Source: Chryseobacterium sp. E1 (GTDB taxonomy: Bacteria > Bacteroidota > Bacteroidia > Flavobacteriales > Weeksellaceae). Taken from it: a stretch of DNA of 64,000 nt. The position numbers and the translations under genes are program-made. Every line of letters starts with the position of its first letter. Position 1 is the first letter of the stretch. This document shows positions 1 through 9,764 of this stretch, one piece after another. The notes under the pieces were generated by a model. That model was not told the origin of the DNA, searched no databases, and saw only the letters and a program-made list of their open reading frames with translations. Location of the stretch: positions 3,906,001 to 3,970,000 of the forward strand of contig CP078104.1 of assembly GCA_019203745.1 (NCBI GenBank). The letters are read 5' to 3'.

Positions 1-1441
1 CCTTTTCTTCTTGTTTCATAAAGAAATTCAGCCAGCTGCTGGTTCCGCAGTTGACGGTCTGAATGCTGTACAGTTTATAAAAACTATGTTTGGTAAGAAA
101 GGTTTTGTCATTAAAACCTTTTAAAGTACTGATGATATTTCCGGCATAGCTGAAAGGAGTTTTCATGATTTCTTCACTCGTTTTTCCTTTTTCGGAAAGC
201 ATGTCGGAATCACTGGTAAGCTGTACCCCGAAAAGAGGCATTCTCGGATAAAAACTTCATCTGCATGAAACAGATCAATTGGGAAATTGGAAATACTGCC
301 GCCGTCAATAAAGATTCCCACAGGATTTATATCATCCTTCCTGGTATTCATCCAGAATTTCCAGGCATATTTTACCGAATCGTCATTTCTGTTGATCTCT
401 TTCTGAAAAGGCTCAAAGAAAAAAGGGACCGACATGGAAGCCCTTACAAACTCTGCGGGACTGATGTGCTTCAGTTCTTCCTCAGACCAATACAGATTGG
501 CCATGGTGGGAAGTTCTACTTTTATTTTGGCATTAATATCAGTAGTAATGATCACATTTCCGACTGCAGCAGGTAAAAAGGATTGTTTTTGTAATAATCA
601 TTATTGGCGGCACTGTCATAGAAAATTTTATATCGGGTCTGATCAATATGCTCCAGGTTTTTTGTTTTGATATTTTCTATACTTTGAAGAGCCATTGTAT
701 AATATTCCTGGCCGTTTCCGTAGCGGTAGCTGAGGTTAAGGGCATATTCCTTTGAATAAATTTCTCATTCAGATTAGCTACTGTTTTGATTCCGAAATTA
801 TCCAGGGCAGTTTTCATGATATTCTGAAATACATTTCCCGGGTTGAGCCCGCTGTTTTCCTTTCTGAAATTGTTGTACAGCTTTTTGATACATAAAAAGA
901 GAATAACAGCCGGAATCAGGGGAATTAAAAACATCAGCTTTGCACTGAGTATGGTTTCCGAAGGAGCTGCAAAAGGAATGCTGACCAGGATAATGAACAG
1001 AATGGCCGCAATAATAGCATTGATCCTAAAGAAATCCTTATTGTTGAGCATCCCGTGAAGAGTAGTTTTTACATAGGTTTTCCCATCCATAAAATCTGCA
1101 AAATCCCAACTGAAAAGAATATCTTTAATGAGTTTGCTCTTAGGTTCTTCTTTGGTTTTGCAAGCTGCAATAAGCATGGTATTGATCGCTCCGGCACTTG
1201 TTCCCGCCACCTTCAGAAAACGGATTCCAAAGATTTCCAGGCCATAAAGATATCCTACAAGAGCACTTCCCCAAACACCGCCGCCTTCCTGTACAAACTC
1301 TATATACTGATTGCCCTCCTGGTCCAGAAGATCAGAAAACTCTTTGGATGAGATGTTTTCATGAAGGGCAGCAAGTTTCTCCTTAGATTCTTTAGAAAGA
1401 GAATCATCCTCCAGAATTGCATTAAGAGTTTCGGTTTTCAT
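1..1441 (-). CDS. Patatin-like phospholipase, C-terminus cut by window edge, frameshifted
   Basis: Probable membrane-associated lipid acyl hydrolase of the patatin family. The N-terminal part shows an oxyanion-type glycine stretch GGGVWG at about residues 53-58 and the nucleophile elbow GTSAG at about 80-84. The downstream fragment carries DGG in FIDGGSISNFP, the Asp of the patatin Ser-Asp dyad. Two hydrophobic stretches at about residues 135-160 and 165-185 lie between the catalytic parts and suggest membrane anchoring, as in many Bacteroidetes patatins. The frame is lost between about 556 and 676, most likely a sequencing indel. Reading continues coherently to position 1, so the C-terminus lies outside the window. 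The start at 1441 is the first ATG of the open frame. The family assignment is secure; the substrate is unknown. Confidence 0.85.
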
Positions 1442-1643
1442 AGGCTCGGGGAGTAATATTTTGTTATGCGCAGACCCACAGGTGAAGCAATCTCTAAATT
1501 ACTGTTTATTTCCAAACCATGAGATTAATTTATAGCAAAGACTGATAATCTTTGTATTGAATTCTCCTGCAGATTGAGAAATATCGCATATGATGGTTAA
1601 AAAGTTTGTATAATCTTCGGGAAATATAAATCGATCTGGAGAA

Positions 1644-2543
1644 TCACCATTGTTTCTTTCGCACATAGATGAATGTACTGATGACAACTGTAGCCATGGC
1701 ACCTACTGTAATATAATAGCCATATTTATGATGAAGTTCCGGCATATTGTCAAAATTCATCCCGTATACTCCTGCAATAAAGGTAATTGGTAAAAAATAA
1801 ACCGAATAAATAGCCAATACCTTCATGACCTGGTTGGCTTTCTGATCAGACAGGGCCAGGAACATGGAAATAAGGTTGGTGATCTGTATATTCAGATGAT
1901 CAAAATCCGCTACTACGTCTTTGTGCTTGTCTTTGAGATCCACAATTTCAGAATCCTGCAGATTTAATAATTTGAATTTATCAATCGCATCGGTAGAAAT
2001 GACCAACACCCTGGAATTCAGTCCTGATTTTCGTTTCAGCTTGTACAATCTGCGGATCTGGCTGGTATGATTGGTATTTTTAAGGAAAATCTCATTTTCA
2101 ATATTATCCATTGTTTCCAGAAGGCTTATGGATTCATCATCAAAACTTTTCATGATGAGGATAGCGATCATCAGCGCTATTTTTTGAGGATTAACATCTT
2201 CCTGTGTTGCCTGAAGTCTTTTTTTTGTTTCAGAAATACTTTTGGTTTTCATTCTGTGGATGGTGATGATGGTCTTATCCAGCATGAAAATGGCGATCTT
2301 GGTGCTGATGTCACTGATGGTGTTGAGGTTTTTCCTTTCCAGTTCTGTGCTTTCACGGAGAAGGAAGAACTTTACGCTTCCGTCTTCTTCATATTTGGGA
2401 AGGTGGTTGGGATCTATGGTATCTTCAAGAAGGAGATTATTGATTTCGTATCTTTCATGAAGAAATTTCAGGTCTTCTGCAGTAGGAGATTCCACATCTA
2501 CCCATTCGCAGTGCTCGCATCTGTATATCGTATCAATTGGCAT
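1644..2543 (-). CDS. corA: CorA-like divalent metal ion transporter
   Basis: Intact 299-residue CorA/Mrs2-type channel for Mg2+ or Co2+ at the inner membrane. The N-terminal two thirds is soluble and charged, with long helices, as expected for the CorA funnel. Two membrane helices follow at about residues 240-262 and 272-292, with the signature YGMNF between them (GMN is the selectivity motif) and the short basic tail RKKQW. Length is close to the usual 300-320 residues. It is divergent from the FabH-like gene at 2616 and shares that short intergenic region for its promoter. The 200 bases downstream, to the patatin start at 1441, hold no convincing gene. Confidence 0.93.
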   Translation of the reverse strand: MPIDTIYRCEHCEWVDVESPTAEDLKFLHERYEINNLLLEDTIDPNHLPKYEEDGSVKFFLLRESTELERKNLNTISDISTKIAIFMLDKTIITIHRMKTKSISETKKRLQATQEDVNPQKIALMIAILIMKSFDDESISLLETMDNIENEIFLKNTNHTSQIRRLYKLKRKSGLNSRVLVISTDAIDKFKLLNLQDSEIVDLKDKHKDVVADFDHLNIQITNLISMFLALSDQKANQVMKVLAIYSVYFLPITFIAGVYGMNFDNMPELHHKYGYYITVGAMATVVISTFIYVRKKQW

Positions 2544-2561
2544 AAAGTAAAAATACTAATA

Positions 2562-2598
2562 TTTTGAAAAACTATGTGTTAAATAAGTTTTATCTTTG
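2562..2598 (+). promoter_or_regulatory. Promoter of the FabH-like gene
   Basis: A Bacteroidetes-type -7 element TATCTTTG is at 2591-2598, with TTG at 2564-2566 as -33 element (24-base spacer, slightly long). The ATG at 2616 lies 18 bases downstream, giving a very short leader, which is normal for this phylum. Confidence 0.6.
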
Positions 2599-2615
2599 CC
2601 AAAATTAAAAACTAT

Positions 2616-3641
2616 ATGATTAAAAGTACAATAAAAGGTGTCGGATTTTATGTTCCAGATAACGTTGTTACAAATGATGATCTAGCCAAACTAATGACAA
2701 CCAATGATGAATGGATTACGGAAAGAACAGGCATCAAGGAACGAAGACACAGAAAAAACAGGAATGATTCTCAGGAAACAGCCGCTTATTTAGGGTTTAA
2801 AGCTTCAGAAAAGGCCATTCAGAATGCAGGTCTTACTTCTAAAGATATTGATTACATTGTTTTTGCAACGCTTTCACCGGATTATTATTTCCCTGGCTGC
2901 GGGGTTTTGCTTCAGGATATGCTGGGATGTGATACCATAGGCGCTCTGGATGTAAGAAACCAGTGCTCGGGGTTTGTATATTCTATGAGTGTTGCCAATG
3001 CTTTTATCAAATCAGGTACTTATAAAAATATTCTTGTGGTGGGCGCAGAGATTCATTCTTTGATTGGATTGGATTTCTCAGATGAAGGAAGAGGAGTTTC
3101 TGTTATTTTCGGAGATGGGGCAGGAGCCATTGTGCTTTCTGCAACTGAAGATGAAAATGCAGGAGATGTTTTAGCGGTGAATATGCATTCTGAAGGTAAA
3201 TATGCCGATGAATTATGTACACAGTTCCCGGGTTCCAAATTCGGCTGGAGTGACAGGATGAGAAAAGAGCCTGAAAATGTTACCAATAAAGAAGTTTATC
3301 CTATCATGAACGGTAATTTTGTATTCAAACATGCTGTTACAAGATTCCCGGAAACAATGATGGAAGCTTTGAATAAAGCAGGAAAAACAGTTGAAGATCT
3401 TGATATGTTCATCCCTCATCAGGCCAATCTGAGAATTGCTCAGTTTGTTCAGCAGAAATTCGGATTACCGGATGACAAGATATTTAACAATATTCAGAAA
3501 TATGGAAATACAACCGCTGCTTCTATTCCGATTGCTTTAAGTGAAGCGATTGAGCAGGGGAAAATCAAAAGAGGAGACCTTGTCCTTCTTTCTGCTTTCG
3601 GAAGCGGATTTACATGGGGTAGTGTTCTTTTTGAATATTAA
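2616..3641 (+). CDS. fabH: 3-oxoacyl-ACP synthase III family (FabH-like)
   Basis: Intact 341-residue thiolase-fold ketosynthase. It would condense an acyl-CoA starter with malonyl-ACP to begin fatty-acid or related chain synthesis. The catalytic triad is visible: Cys117 in RNQCSGF, His268 in FIPHQANLR and Asn298 in KYGNTT. E. coli FabH is 317 residues; this one is longer by about 24. It stands alone, not beside acpP, fabD or plsX, so it may be one of several FabH paralogues with a special starter substrate. The start at 2616 fits the promoter immediately upstream. The family call is secure; the housekeeping role is inferred. Confidence 0.9.
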   Translation: MIKSTIKGVGFYVPDNVVTNDDLAKLMTTNDEWITERTGIKERRHRKNRNDSQETAAYLGFKASEKAIQNAGLTSKDIDYIVFATLSPDYYFPGCGVLLQDMLGCDTIGALDVRNQCSGFVYSMSVANAFIKSGTYKNILVVGAEIHSLIGLDFSDEGRGVSVIFGDGAGAIVLSATEDENAGDVLAVNMHSEGKYADELCTQFPGSKFGWSDRMRKEPENVTNKEVYPIMNGNFVFKHAVTRFPETMMEALNKAGKTVEDLDMFIPHQANLRIAQFVQQKFGLPDDKIFNNIQKYGNTTAASIPIALSEAIEQGKIKRGDLVLLSAFGSGFTWGSVLFEY

Positions 3642-3745
3642 CAACCATCTTTACAACTGAAAATGTAATTTTTTCCCTCCACCGGGGGTGTCAATTCGAA
3701 GATGTGACGGGGTGGTTTGTCATACACACATCACCAGACAACATA

Positions 3746-3778
3746 AAAAAACCGCAGAATGTCCTGCGGTTTTTGTTT
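3746..3778. terminator. Bidirectional rho-independent terminator
   Basis: Stem CCGCAG / CTGCGG around a short loop, flanked by an A-run on the left and a T-run on the right, so it can stop transcription from both sides. It lies between the convergent fabH-like gene (+) and the thioredoxin-family gene (-). Confidence 0.85.
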
Positions 3779-3792
3779 TATATATTGATCTA

Positions 3793-4949
3793 TTAAAGGC
3801 TTTTCAATAGCTTTTCCGTATCTGAAAAATCTTCACCTTTGCTTTTTGCAATTTCAATAGACTTTTCAGCCCACATTTTTGCATTTTTCTTATCTCCTAT
3901 CTTATTGTAAAGATTGGCCAAAGTATCTGTATTGGCATAGTTCTGATCTTTTTACAGATTCCTGTGCCCATGTGATTGCTTTTTCCAGAGATGCTTTATT
4001 GCTTACATTTTCGAAGAAATTCCATGCAAGAGAATTCAGTTCTTCAGAGCTGGCTGCAGAATAATCTTTGTAAAGGTCAAGAATCAGTTTTTCATATTCA
4101 GGGATGTCCTTATTTTTTAAAGCTCTGTTGGCTTTCATTCTTTTTAAGATCTTATCAGCTTCTTCTTTGCTCAGGAATTTTTGAGTTTCCGTCATAAAGT
4201 AGCTGTCATTCCAGGTTTTCGTATCTGCATTGTAAGCTTTTTTTAGCAACAGTGTTCAGTTTGATATTTTTATCAAATTTTTCATACCTGTCTGCCGGGA
4301 AAAACTTTTGAATATCTTCTTTCTTATTCTGGAAGATTTTATACAGCGGGCTTTCTGTAGTCTGTACACCGGAAAGCAGTAACTGAACATCTTCCTGATC
4401 CAAAGCTGTCTTCTGCCCGAAATAACGGTCCAGTACTTTACCTGCAAACTCAGGATCATTGTATATAGTAAGCCCTGCAAGGTTTTTCAGAAATTCAGGT
4501 GCTTTTTCACCCTTTTCAAACTGTTGTTTTAATGAAGTCAGTCTTCTGTTCGGATCTTCAGCATCTTTAGCAAACTGGATAAAGTCTTTTTCTTCCACAT
4601 ATCCCAGGGTTCTGTGTACCGCTTCACCATTTCCGTCAATGAAAAGATAAGTAGGGAAGGCCTTTACATTGTATTTTTAGCCAGCTCAATTCCTTCACCT
4701 TTTTCCATATCAATTTTAGCATTGATAAAGTGAGCATTATAATAGTCTCCCACCGATTGAAGCGGGAAAATATTTTTACCATCAGCTTACATGGTCCGCA
4801 CCACGAAGCATATGCATCTACAAAGATCAGTTTGTTCTCTTTTTTGCCTTGGCAAGGATAGAGGCGAAGTTGCTGTCCTCAAATTTGATTCCCTGTGCCC
4901 ATGCAAATACTCCTATAAACAGAGTTGAAAGTATGGTTATTTTTTTCAT
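3793..4949 (-). CDS. Secreted thioredoxin-family protein, frameshifted
   Basis: Periplasmic thiol-disulfide protein. Reading from 4949 gives a signal peptide beginning MKKITILSTLF and ending near FAWAQ, then a thioredoxin domain with the redox motif WCGPCK and, further on, the cis-Pro region AFPTYLF. The C-terminal half is helical and Lys/Glu-rich and ends KLLKSL at 3793. The frame is broken at about five places (near 3950, 4245, 4675, 4790 and 4845), several in T-runs, so the intact gene should encode about 385 residues. It has the size and layout of Bacteroidetes thioredoxin-fold proteins with helical extensions. The physiological partner is unknown. Confidence 0.8.
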
Positions 4950-4968
4950 AAAAACTTTTTATTCCCTG

Positions 4969-4976
4969 CAAATGTA
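4969..4976 (-). promoter_or_regulatory. Possible -7 element for the thioredoxin-family gene
   Basis: On the minus strand this reads TACATTTG, matching TAnnTTTG, 20 bases before the ATG at 4949. No TTG sits at the usual -33 distance, so this is tentative. Confidence 0.35.
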
Positions 4977-5207
4977 ATAAATATGCTGACATTTAGGCCG
5001 TTCATATCAAAAATAATTATACAGGAACCTTGTTTTAAATACAGGGATAGGCTTATATTAAAGAAAATCGTTTATTATTTTAGTCTTATTATTAAATTTA
5101 ACATAAAATGCTGTTTTAGGTTAAATGATTAAATTTCAATAGAATATTTTAATTAAAAGTAAAATATTATTAATTTTGTGAAAACAAAAAGACACCCTGA
5201 GAAAATA

Positions 5208-6873
5208 ATGATGAATTATTATAAAATAAAAATAATAATTTGTTTTTTTATGCCCGGAAATCTACTGATACTTTTGTTTTTGCTTACCACAGCAATCCCC
5301 ATATTTGCCCAGAAAAAGGACAGCTTTGATGAGACTTGTGAAAGAACCTCTACCATCACTGCCTATAAAGACCTGCCGAAAGCGATCAGTACGGCAGATT
5401 CCCTCTATATGTCTGCTCAGAAACCGTCAGAAAAAATCACAAGTCTGATGCTTTCTTCAGAGCTTTATCACCATGCCGGAGAACTTAAAAAGCCATATGC
5501 TACGGCGAAAATGCACATTCATTAATCAATCAGAATAACGATCCCGAAAGAATGGCTGAGGTATGCAGATTGCTCGGCAGGCAATATAGACAGGTAGGGT
5601 TATACGAAAGAGCCAGAAAATACCTGTTGAAAGGTCTGGAAGCATCCAGGCAGATTTCGGGATTTCAGAAAAGTAATGAAGCGGCAGGATTGCTGAACCA
5701 GGAAATGGCCTTTTATGAAATGGAACTGGGAAACAATTCCAACGCAGTACAATATATAGAAAACTCTCTGAAGCATTTTGAAAAAATTGACAGCAAAAAT
5801 GAAAACAGAACGGCAGCGGCATCTTATCAGGTGCTGGGGATGTTTATTTTAAGCTGAATAATTATTCCGTTTCGGAAAGCTATTACAGAAAAGCAGAGGA
5901 GCTGCTCAAAGAAGGAAGCTGTACACTTGGATTGGTTTATAATGGCCTGGGAGGAATCCGCCTCAAACAGAAAAACTGGAAAGATGCGGAACTATACCTG
6001 AGAAAAGCTGAAAAAATAGCAGATACCTCAAGAAGCCTTAAGCTCAAAAAAGCTGTATACTCCAATATCAACGATTATTATGAAGGAACAGGCGATACTT
6101 TTAAAGCATCTTTGTATGCTGTGAAATATGTGAAGGCGTATGATAGTATTGCCGCCCGTAATCAGGGATTTGCCGCAAAAAATACTGACAACGGAGGAAC
6201 TAAAACCGGTAAAAAGAACGGGTCAATGAATGTGGCAAAAATATAACCATCATTATTTTGCTTGCAGCAGTGATCGGCCTTATTGTTTTTTTCAGAACAA
6301 AACAGAGAAAGCAACATTCCAAATTCAGGAATATTATCAGGACTCAGCTGAAAATGATCAGTAACAGAACCCAGCCTTTAAAACCAGCCGGAAATGCTGA
6401 ATTTTCTAATATATCCGTAGAAGAAATTGATGAGAATGGCAGTGAAGCAGACAAAAAAAGGAACGATTCCTCATGACCTCAGAAACGGAGTCGAAACTAT
6501 TGGAACTTCTTGAAATGTTTGAAAAAGGAAATCTTTATAACAATAAAGGAATGTCCTATCATCATTTCTTGCAGGCGAACTGAATACCAATACGAAGTAT
6601 CTTTCGTATGTGATTAACCAGCACAAGGGAACCGATTTCAAAACTTATATCAACCGCTTAAGGATCAATTATATTGTAGATAAACTGATTAATGATGAAA
6701 AATACAGGCAATATAAAATCAGTATCCTTGCAGATGAGTGTGGTTTCTCTTCACATAGTAAATTTGCTGCGGTATTCAAAGCTGTCACAGATTATTCCCC
6801 GTCAGCCTATATCAAATATCTGGACGTTGAAAATCAGTCAGATAAGGATGTCCGTTTTCACGAAAATGATTAA
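5208..6873 (+). CDS. AraC-family regulator with TPR repeats and a membrane segment, frameshifted
   Basis: One-component membrane regulator typical of Flavobacteriia. Order of parts: N-terminal hydrophobic signal or anchor (about residues 10-35, ending PIFAQ), a periplasmic alpha-helical TPR-like region with repeats such as YLRKAEKIADTS, one membrane helix encoded near 6245-6290 followed by a basic RTKQRKQ segment, a linker, and a C-terminal AraC helix-turn-helix (two HTH units, with ILADECGFSSHSKFAAVFK and YSPSAYIKYL). Five open segments join through at least four indels. I prefer the ATG at 5208 over the upstream GTG at 5178, because a TAATTTTG promoter element overlaps 5171-5178. Target genes are unknown; no operon partner is visible. 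Confidence 0.8.
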
Positions 6874-7267
6874 AAATACCTTAAAAAGTGTATCCTGTCT
6901 CATCATTTTCACGAAAATGGATAACCTATTGTTTTATACAATACAGCTGCTGTCCTATCTTTGCGACAGTTTTACGGGATATGACGACTATTTATACTAC
7001 AGTATAGCTCTTTTATTTTTTAGGAATTCTTTTCCTTATTGAGATGAAATAAAACAGCGCTTATCTTACCAATCCAACAAAACTTTAAACAGAAAAAAAA
7101 GAAAGGTGTTTTTACAGCAATGAAATTATGCCGGAATCTTTAACTGTCAAAAAATATACTGATCCGGATCTCCGGACCATATCCTATAATCGGGGTTGAT
7201 TGCCCGGTTTTTTTCAGTCAAGTTTTTTTTTAGTGCAAATCCACAGAAAGTCTGTGGATTTGTGATT
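6874..7267. other. Intergenic stretch, no gene seen
   Basis: About 390 bases of AT-rich DNA between the AraC/TPR regulator and a small lipoprotein gene. Short open frames here overlap poorly composed sequence and start within the regulator. The only structure noticed is the hairpin at 7236-7262, listed separately. Confidence 0.6.
7236..7262. terminator. 11-bp hairpin at the end of the lipoprotein gene
   Basis: Perfect inverted repeat CAAATCCACAG / CTGTGGATTTG with a 5-base loop, starting 6 bases after the stop of the lipoprotein gene at 7268. The side that would be the RNA 3' end on the minus strand is A-rich, not U-rich, so it is not a classical terminator in that direction. It may be a 3'-end stabilising hairpin or a weak plus-strand terminator. 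Confidence 0.4.
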
Positions 7268-7476
7268 TTATTTCGTTTTGCTGCTGTCGCTTTTAATTTT
7301 TAAAGTATCAGAAGTTGTCGGGGCCGGCTCAGAATTAGCCACGGCAGAATCACCCATACTGTTTCTCAGAGAATCTTTATTGTGGGCCTCTTTAAATTCT
7401 TCCTTTTTTCCTTATTTTGGGCACAGCTTCCAAGAAAAAGAAGTCCAAGAACTGCTCCTATCCAGAATTTTTTCAT
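7268..7476 (-). CDS. Small lipoprotein, one frameshift
   Basis: Reading from the ATG at 7476 gives MKKFWIGAVLGLLFLGSC, a lipoprotein signal peptide with lipobox LGSC, then a short Lys/Glu/Ser/Asp-rich mature chain ending in repeated SD..K segments. One base is missing in the A-run near codon 24; restoring it gives about 70 residues ending at 7268. It is a paralogue of the lipoprotein at 9263-9484: same size, same layout, and the same bases around the start codon. Function unknown; it is probably anchored in the outer or inner membrane. Confidence 0.7.
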
Positions 7477-7661
7477 ACTATTTTATTTTTTGTCTTTTAA
7501 TGTAATCAAATATAATAAAATATTAATATTTTTATGAATGATCAGATGCATATTCTGATAAAATTGTTTTTAATGTAATAGGGCAGCGAAATACTATGAT
7601 ATTGTATAGAGCAATAATAGATGGAAAGAACGATATTCAAATTGATCTTAAAAATTAAAAT

Positions 7662-9147
7662 ATGAAAAATACTTTATCTGTTACCCCTTTTACTGTACAA
7701 TTTTACGTTGAGCCAGGAACCAAAGAGAAATTTGAAGAGAATTGATGAAGAAATCAATGCCATCATGAAAGATTATCAGGCAGTAGGAATATCAGTGGCA
7801 ATTGTTGAAAATGATAAACTAATTTATTCCAAAGGGTACGGGTACAGGGATTATGAAAATAAACTTCCCGTAACTCCCAATACCGTTTTTAGTATCGGAA
7901 GCAATACCAAATCATTTACATCCGCTTTAATAGGAATGCTGGAAAGCGAAAAGAAAATATCCGTTCAGGATAAGCCTTCCCGTTATATTCCCTATCTGAC
8001 ATTTTCTACGGACAGAATGAACAATCTGATCACCATCGAAGATTTACTGGAACACAGAAGCGGATTGGGGAGTATAGACGGAACCTACATTTTCTTTCCC
8101 GCAGCTAAACGTATGGATCTGATGCAAAAGCTTCCTTTTATCAAAGAAAACGGAGAACCTAAAAACAGCTGGAAATACAGCAATTTTGGATACCTCATGT
8201 TGGGAACAATTGCAGAGCAGATAAATGGCAAAAGCTGGGATGATCTTATCAGACAGAAAATATTTGTTCCTTTAAAGATGGATCACAGCAGTACATCTGT
8301 TGATGAAATGACAAAACAACCCGATTTTTCCTATCCGTACGGTCTTTACCAAAAAAATATTGAAAAAGTACTGTTTCAAAGACCTGATAATGATAAACCG
8401 GGAGCTGCGGTTAACAGTTCTGCAGCTGATTTGGTAAACTGGATCAGGCTTTGGTTAAACTATGGAAGTTTTGAAAACCAAGAGCTTATTTCAAAAGACT
8501 ACATGAAAAATGCAATGAGTGCCAAAGTCATGATTGATGGGGCTCCTCCGGCTAGTCCGGATGCCAAAAATTACCTCTTTGGTTGCGGATATGGTTGGCT
8601 TACCCAGATTTTCAAAGGTCATTATAAGGTGTGGCATGCTGGAGGAGTATCAGGTTTTAATTCTAATATCTTTCTTTTTCCAGCCGAAAAACTGGGGATA
8701 GCTGTTCTGAGCAATCAGCAGAATTCTGATATATCCAATACCATTGCTAATATGATTTCAATCCGTATGCTTGGTTTAGATCATGGTAAACCTTATTCCT
8801 ATGAAAAGGGTATCAGCGATATTGCCAAGCCGAATAAAAATATCCGGACGGGTATCAATGAAAAGAAAAAACCAACCCACGATCTGGATTTGTATTGCGG
8901 TGAGTATTTCAATAAAGGATACGGAACATTAACAGTTGCTAAAGAAGGAAATAACCTGTACGTACGTTTTCCAACCTTCAAATTTCTATTGATGCACCGG
9001 CAGTATGATCTTTTTGCTTCAGCATTAACAGAAGAAGTTCCACAGCAAATGAATCCTGATTTCGATTTTAATTTTACCCTCGATGACAAAGGAGATATCA
9101 ATGGAGTTACTATGGATATGCACGGGGAATCACATTCAGGAAAATAA
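7662..9147 (+). CDS. Serine hydrolase of the beta-lactamase/D-Ala-D-Ala peptidase fold
   Basis: Exported penicillin-binding-protein-like (class C-type) hydrolase. Counting from the first in-frame codon at 7708 (a TTG), SNTK at 65-68 is the SxxK nucleophile motif, YSN at 157-159 is the YxN motif, and HAGGVSG near 310 is the third, HxG-like motif. The C-terminal 100 residues (DLYCGEYFNKGYG...) look like a DUF3471-type beta domain. An ATG at 7662 starts a signal-peptide-like sequence MKNTLSV that joins this frame if one base is restored near 7682-7690, so I place the start there. Whether it is an esterase, peptidase or beta-lactamase cannot be told from sequence. Confidence 0.85.
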
Positions 9148-9200
9148 AATAGTAATACAGATGCTTTATGATGTAAATTACTATAAAAGCTAAAATAAAT

Positions 9201-9236
9201 AAAAAATCTGCAGTACTTTCAACTGCAGATTTTCCA
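9201..9236. terminator. Bidirectional terminator
   Basis: Strong hairpin AATCTGCAGT / ACTGCAGATT with A-run before and T-run after, between the plus-strand serine hydrolase and the minus-strand lipoprotein gene. Confidence 0.8.
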
Positions 9237-9262
9237 TTTTAAATTAAAACATTTATAATAAC

Positions 9263-9484
9263 TTATTTGACCGGAGTTGTCACCATTGAATCCTTTTTCA
9301 TCTTGATGGTGTCAGGATTCGTCATTTTTGTAGTCATTGTATCGGTCGTTGCAGGCGGTGCATTTCTTTGTGGACTGTCTACTGCTGTCGAATCACGGCT
9401 ACTCGATGACATGGTCGATTCTTTGGTTCCACAGCTCACGGCAAATAATCCTATTCCGACGGCTGTTAGCAATAACTTTTTCAT
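9263..9484 (-). CDS. Small Thr/Ser/Lys-rich lipoprotein
   Basis: Intact 73-residue protein. It has a signal peptide MKKLLLTAVGIGLFAVSC with lipobox AVSC, followed by a low-complexity chain rich in Thr, Ser, Asp, Lys and Met, with recurring TDT.TTKM and PDTIKMKKDS patterns. It is related to the lipoprotein at 7268-7476, and both genes share the same bases just upstream of the ATG. They flank the serine hydrolase at 7662. Small lipoproteins of this composition are common in Chryseobacterium and have no assigned function. Confidence 0.75.
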   Translation of the reverse strand: MKKLLLTAVGIGLFAVSCGTKESTMSSSSRDSTAVDSPQRNAPPATTDTMTTKMTNPDTIKMKKDSMVTTPVK

Positions 9485-9688
9485 ACTATTTTATTTTGGG
9501 TGTACTTATCCAAAAACAACTATTATTCCTAACAGGGGTAGTGAAGTCGTAAAATATAGGTAAAGTTTGTTAAAAGATGTTAGGTAAAGTAGGGGTGGGA
9601 GGTGTATGTTGAAGTCGTTTTACGATTTAAATCCTAAGCTCTAACCTTAAACTGCAAAATCCATTAACTATCATTTTATCCATAAAGA

Positions 9689-9714
9689 AGCCCCGAAACC
9701 GAAATTCCGGGGCT
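9689..9714 (-). terminator. Terminator of pruA
   Basis: GC-rich stem AGCCCCG / CGGGGCT about 50 bases after the pruA stop, followed on the minus strand by a modest T-rich tail (TTCTTTATG). Confidence 0.7.
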
Positions 9715-9764
9715 GTTATTTAAGAACAGACAACAAATTGCTCATGTCTGTTACTCATTACTTA

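Noticed and set aside
1499..1702. 67-residue ORF overlapping the end of corA
   Set aside because: It begins inside the CorA frame in another phase, has no recognisable features and runs through the intergenic stretch.
2067..2567. 166-residue plus-strand ORF inside corA
   Set aside because: It lies wholly antisense to an intact CorA gene and has Phe/Ile/Cys-rich composition typical of a reverse-strand shadow.
9267..9563. 98-residue plus-strand ORF antisense to the small lipoprotein
   Set aside because: The minus-strand frame has a perfect lipoprotein signal peptide and a paralogue. The plus-strand ORF is its shadow.
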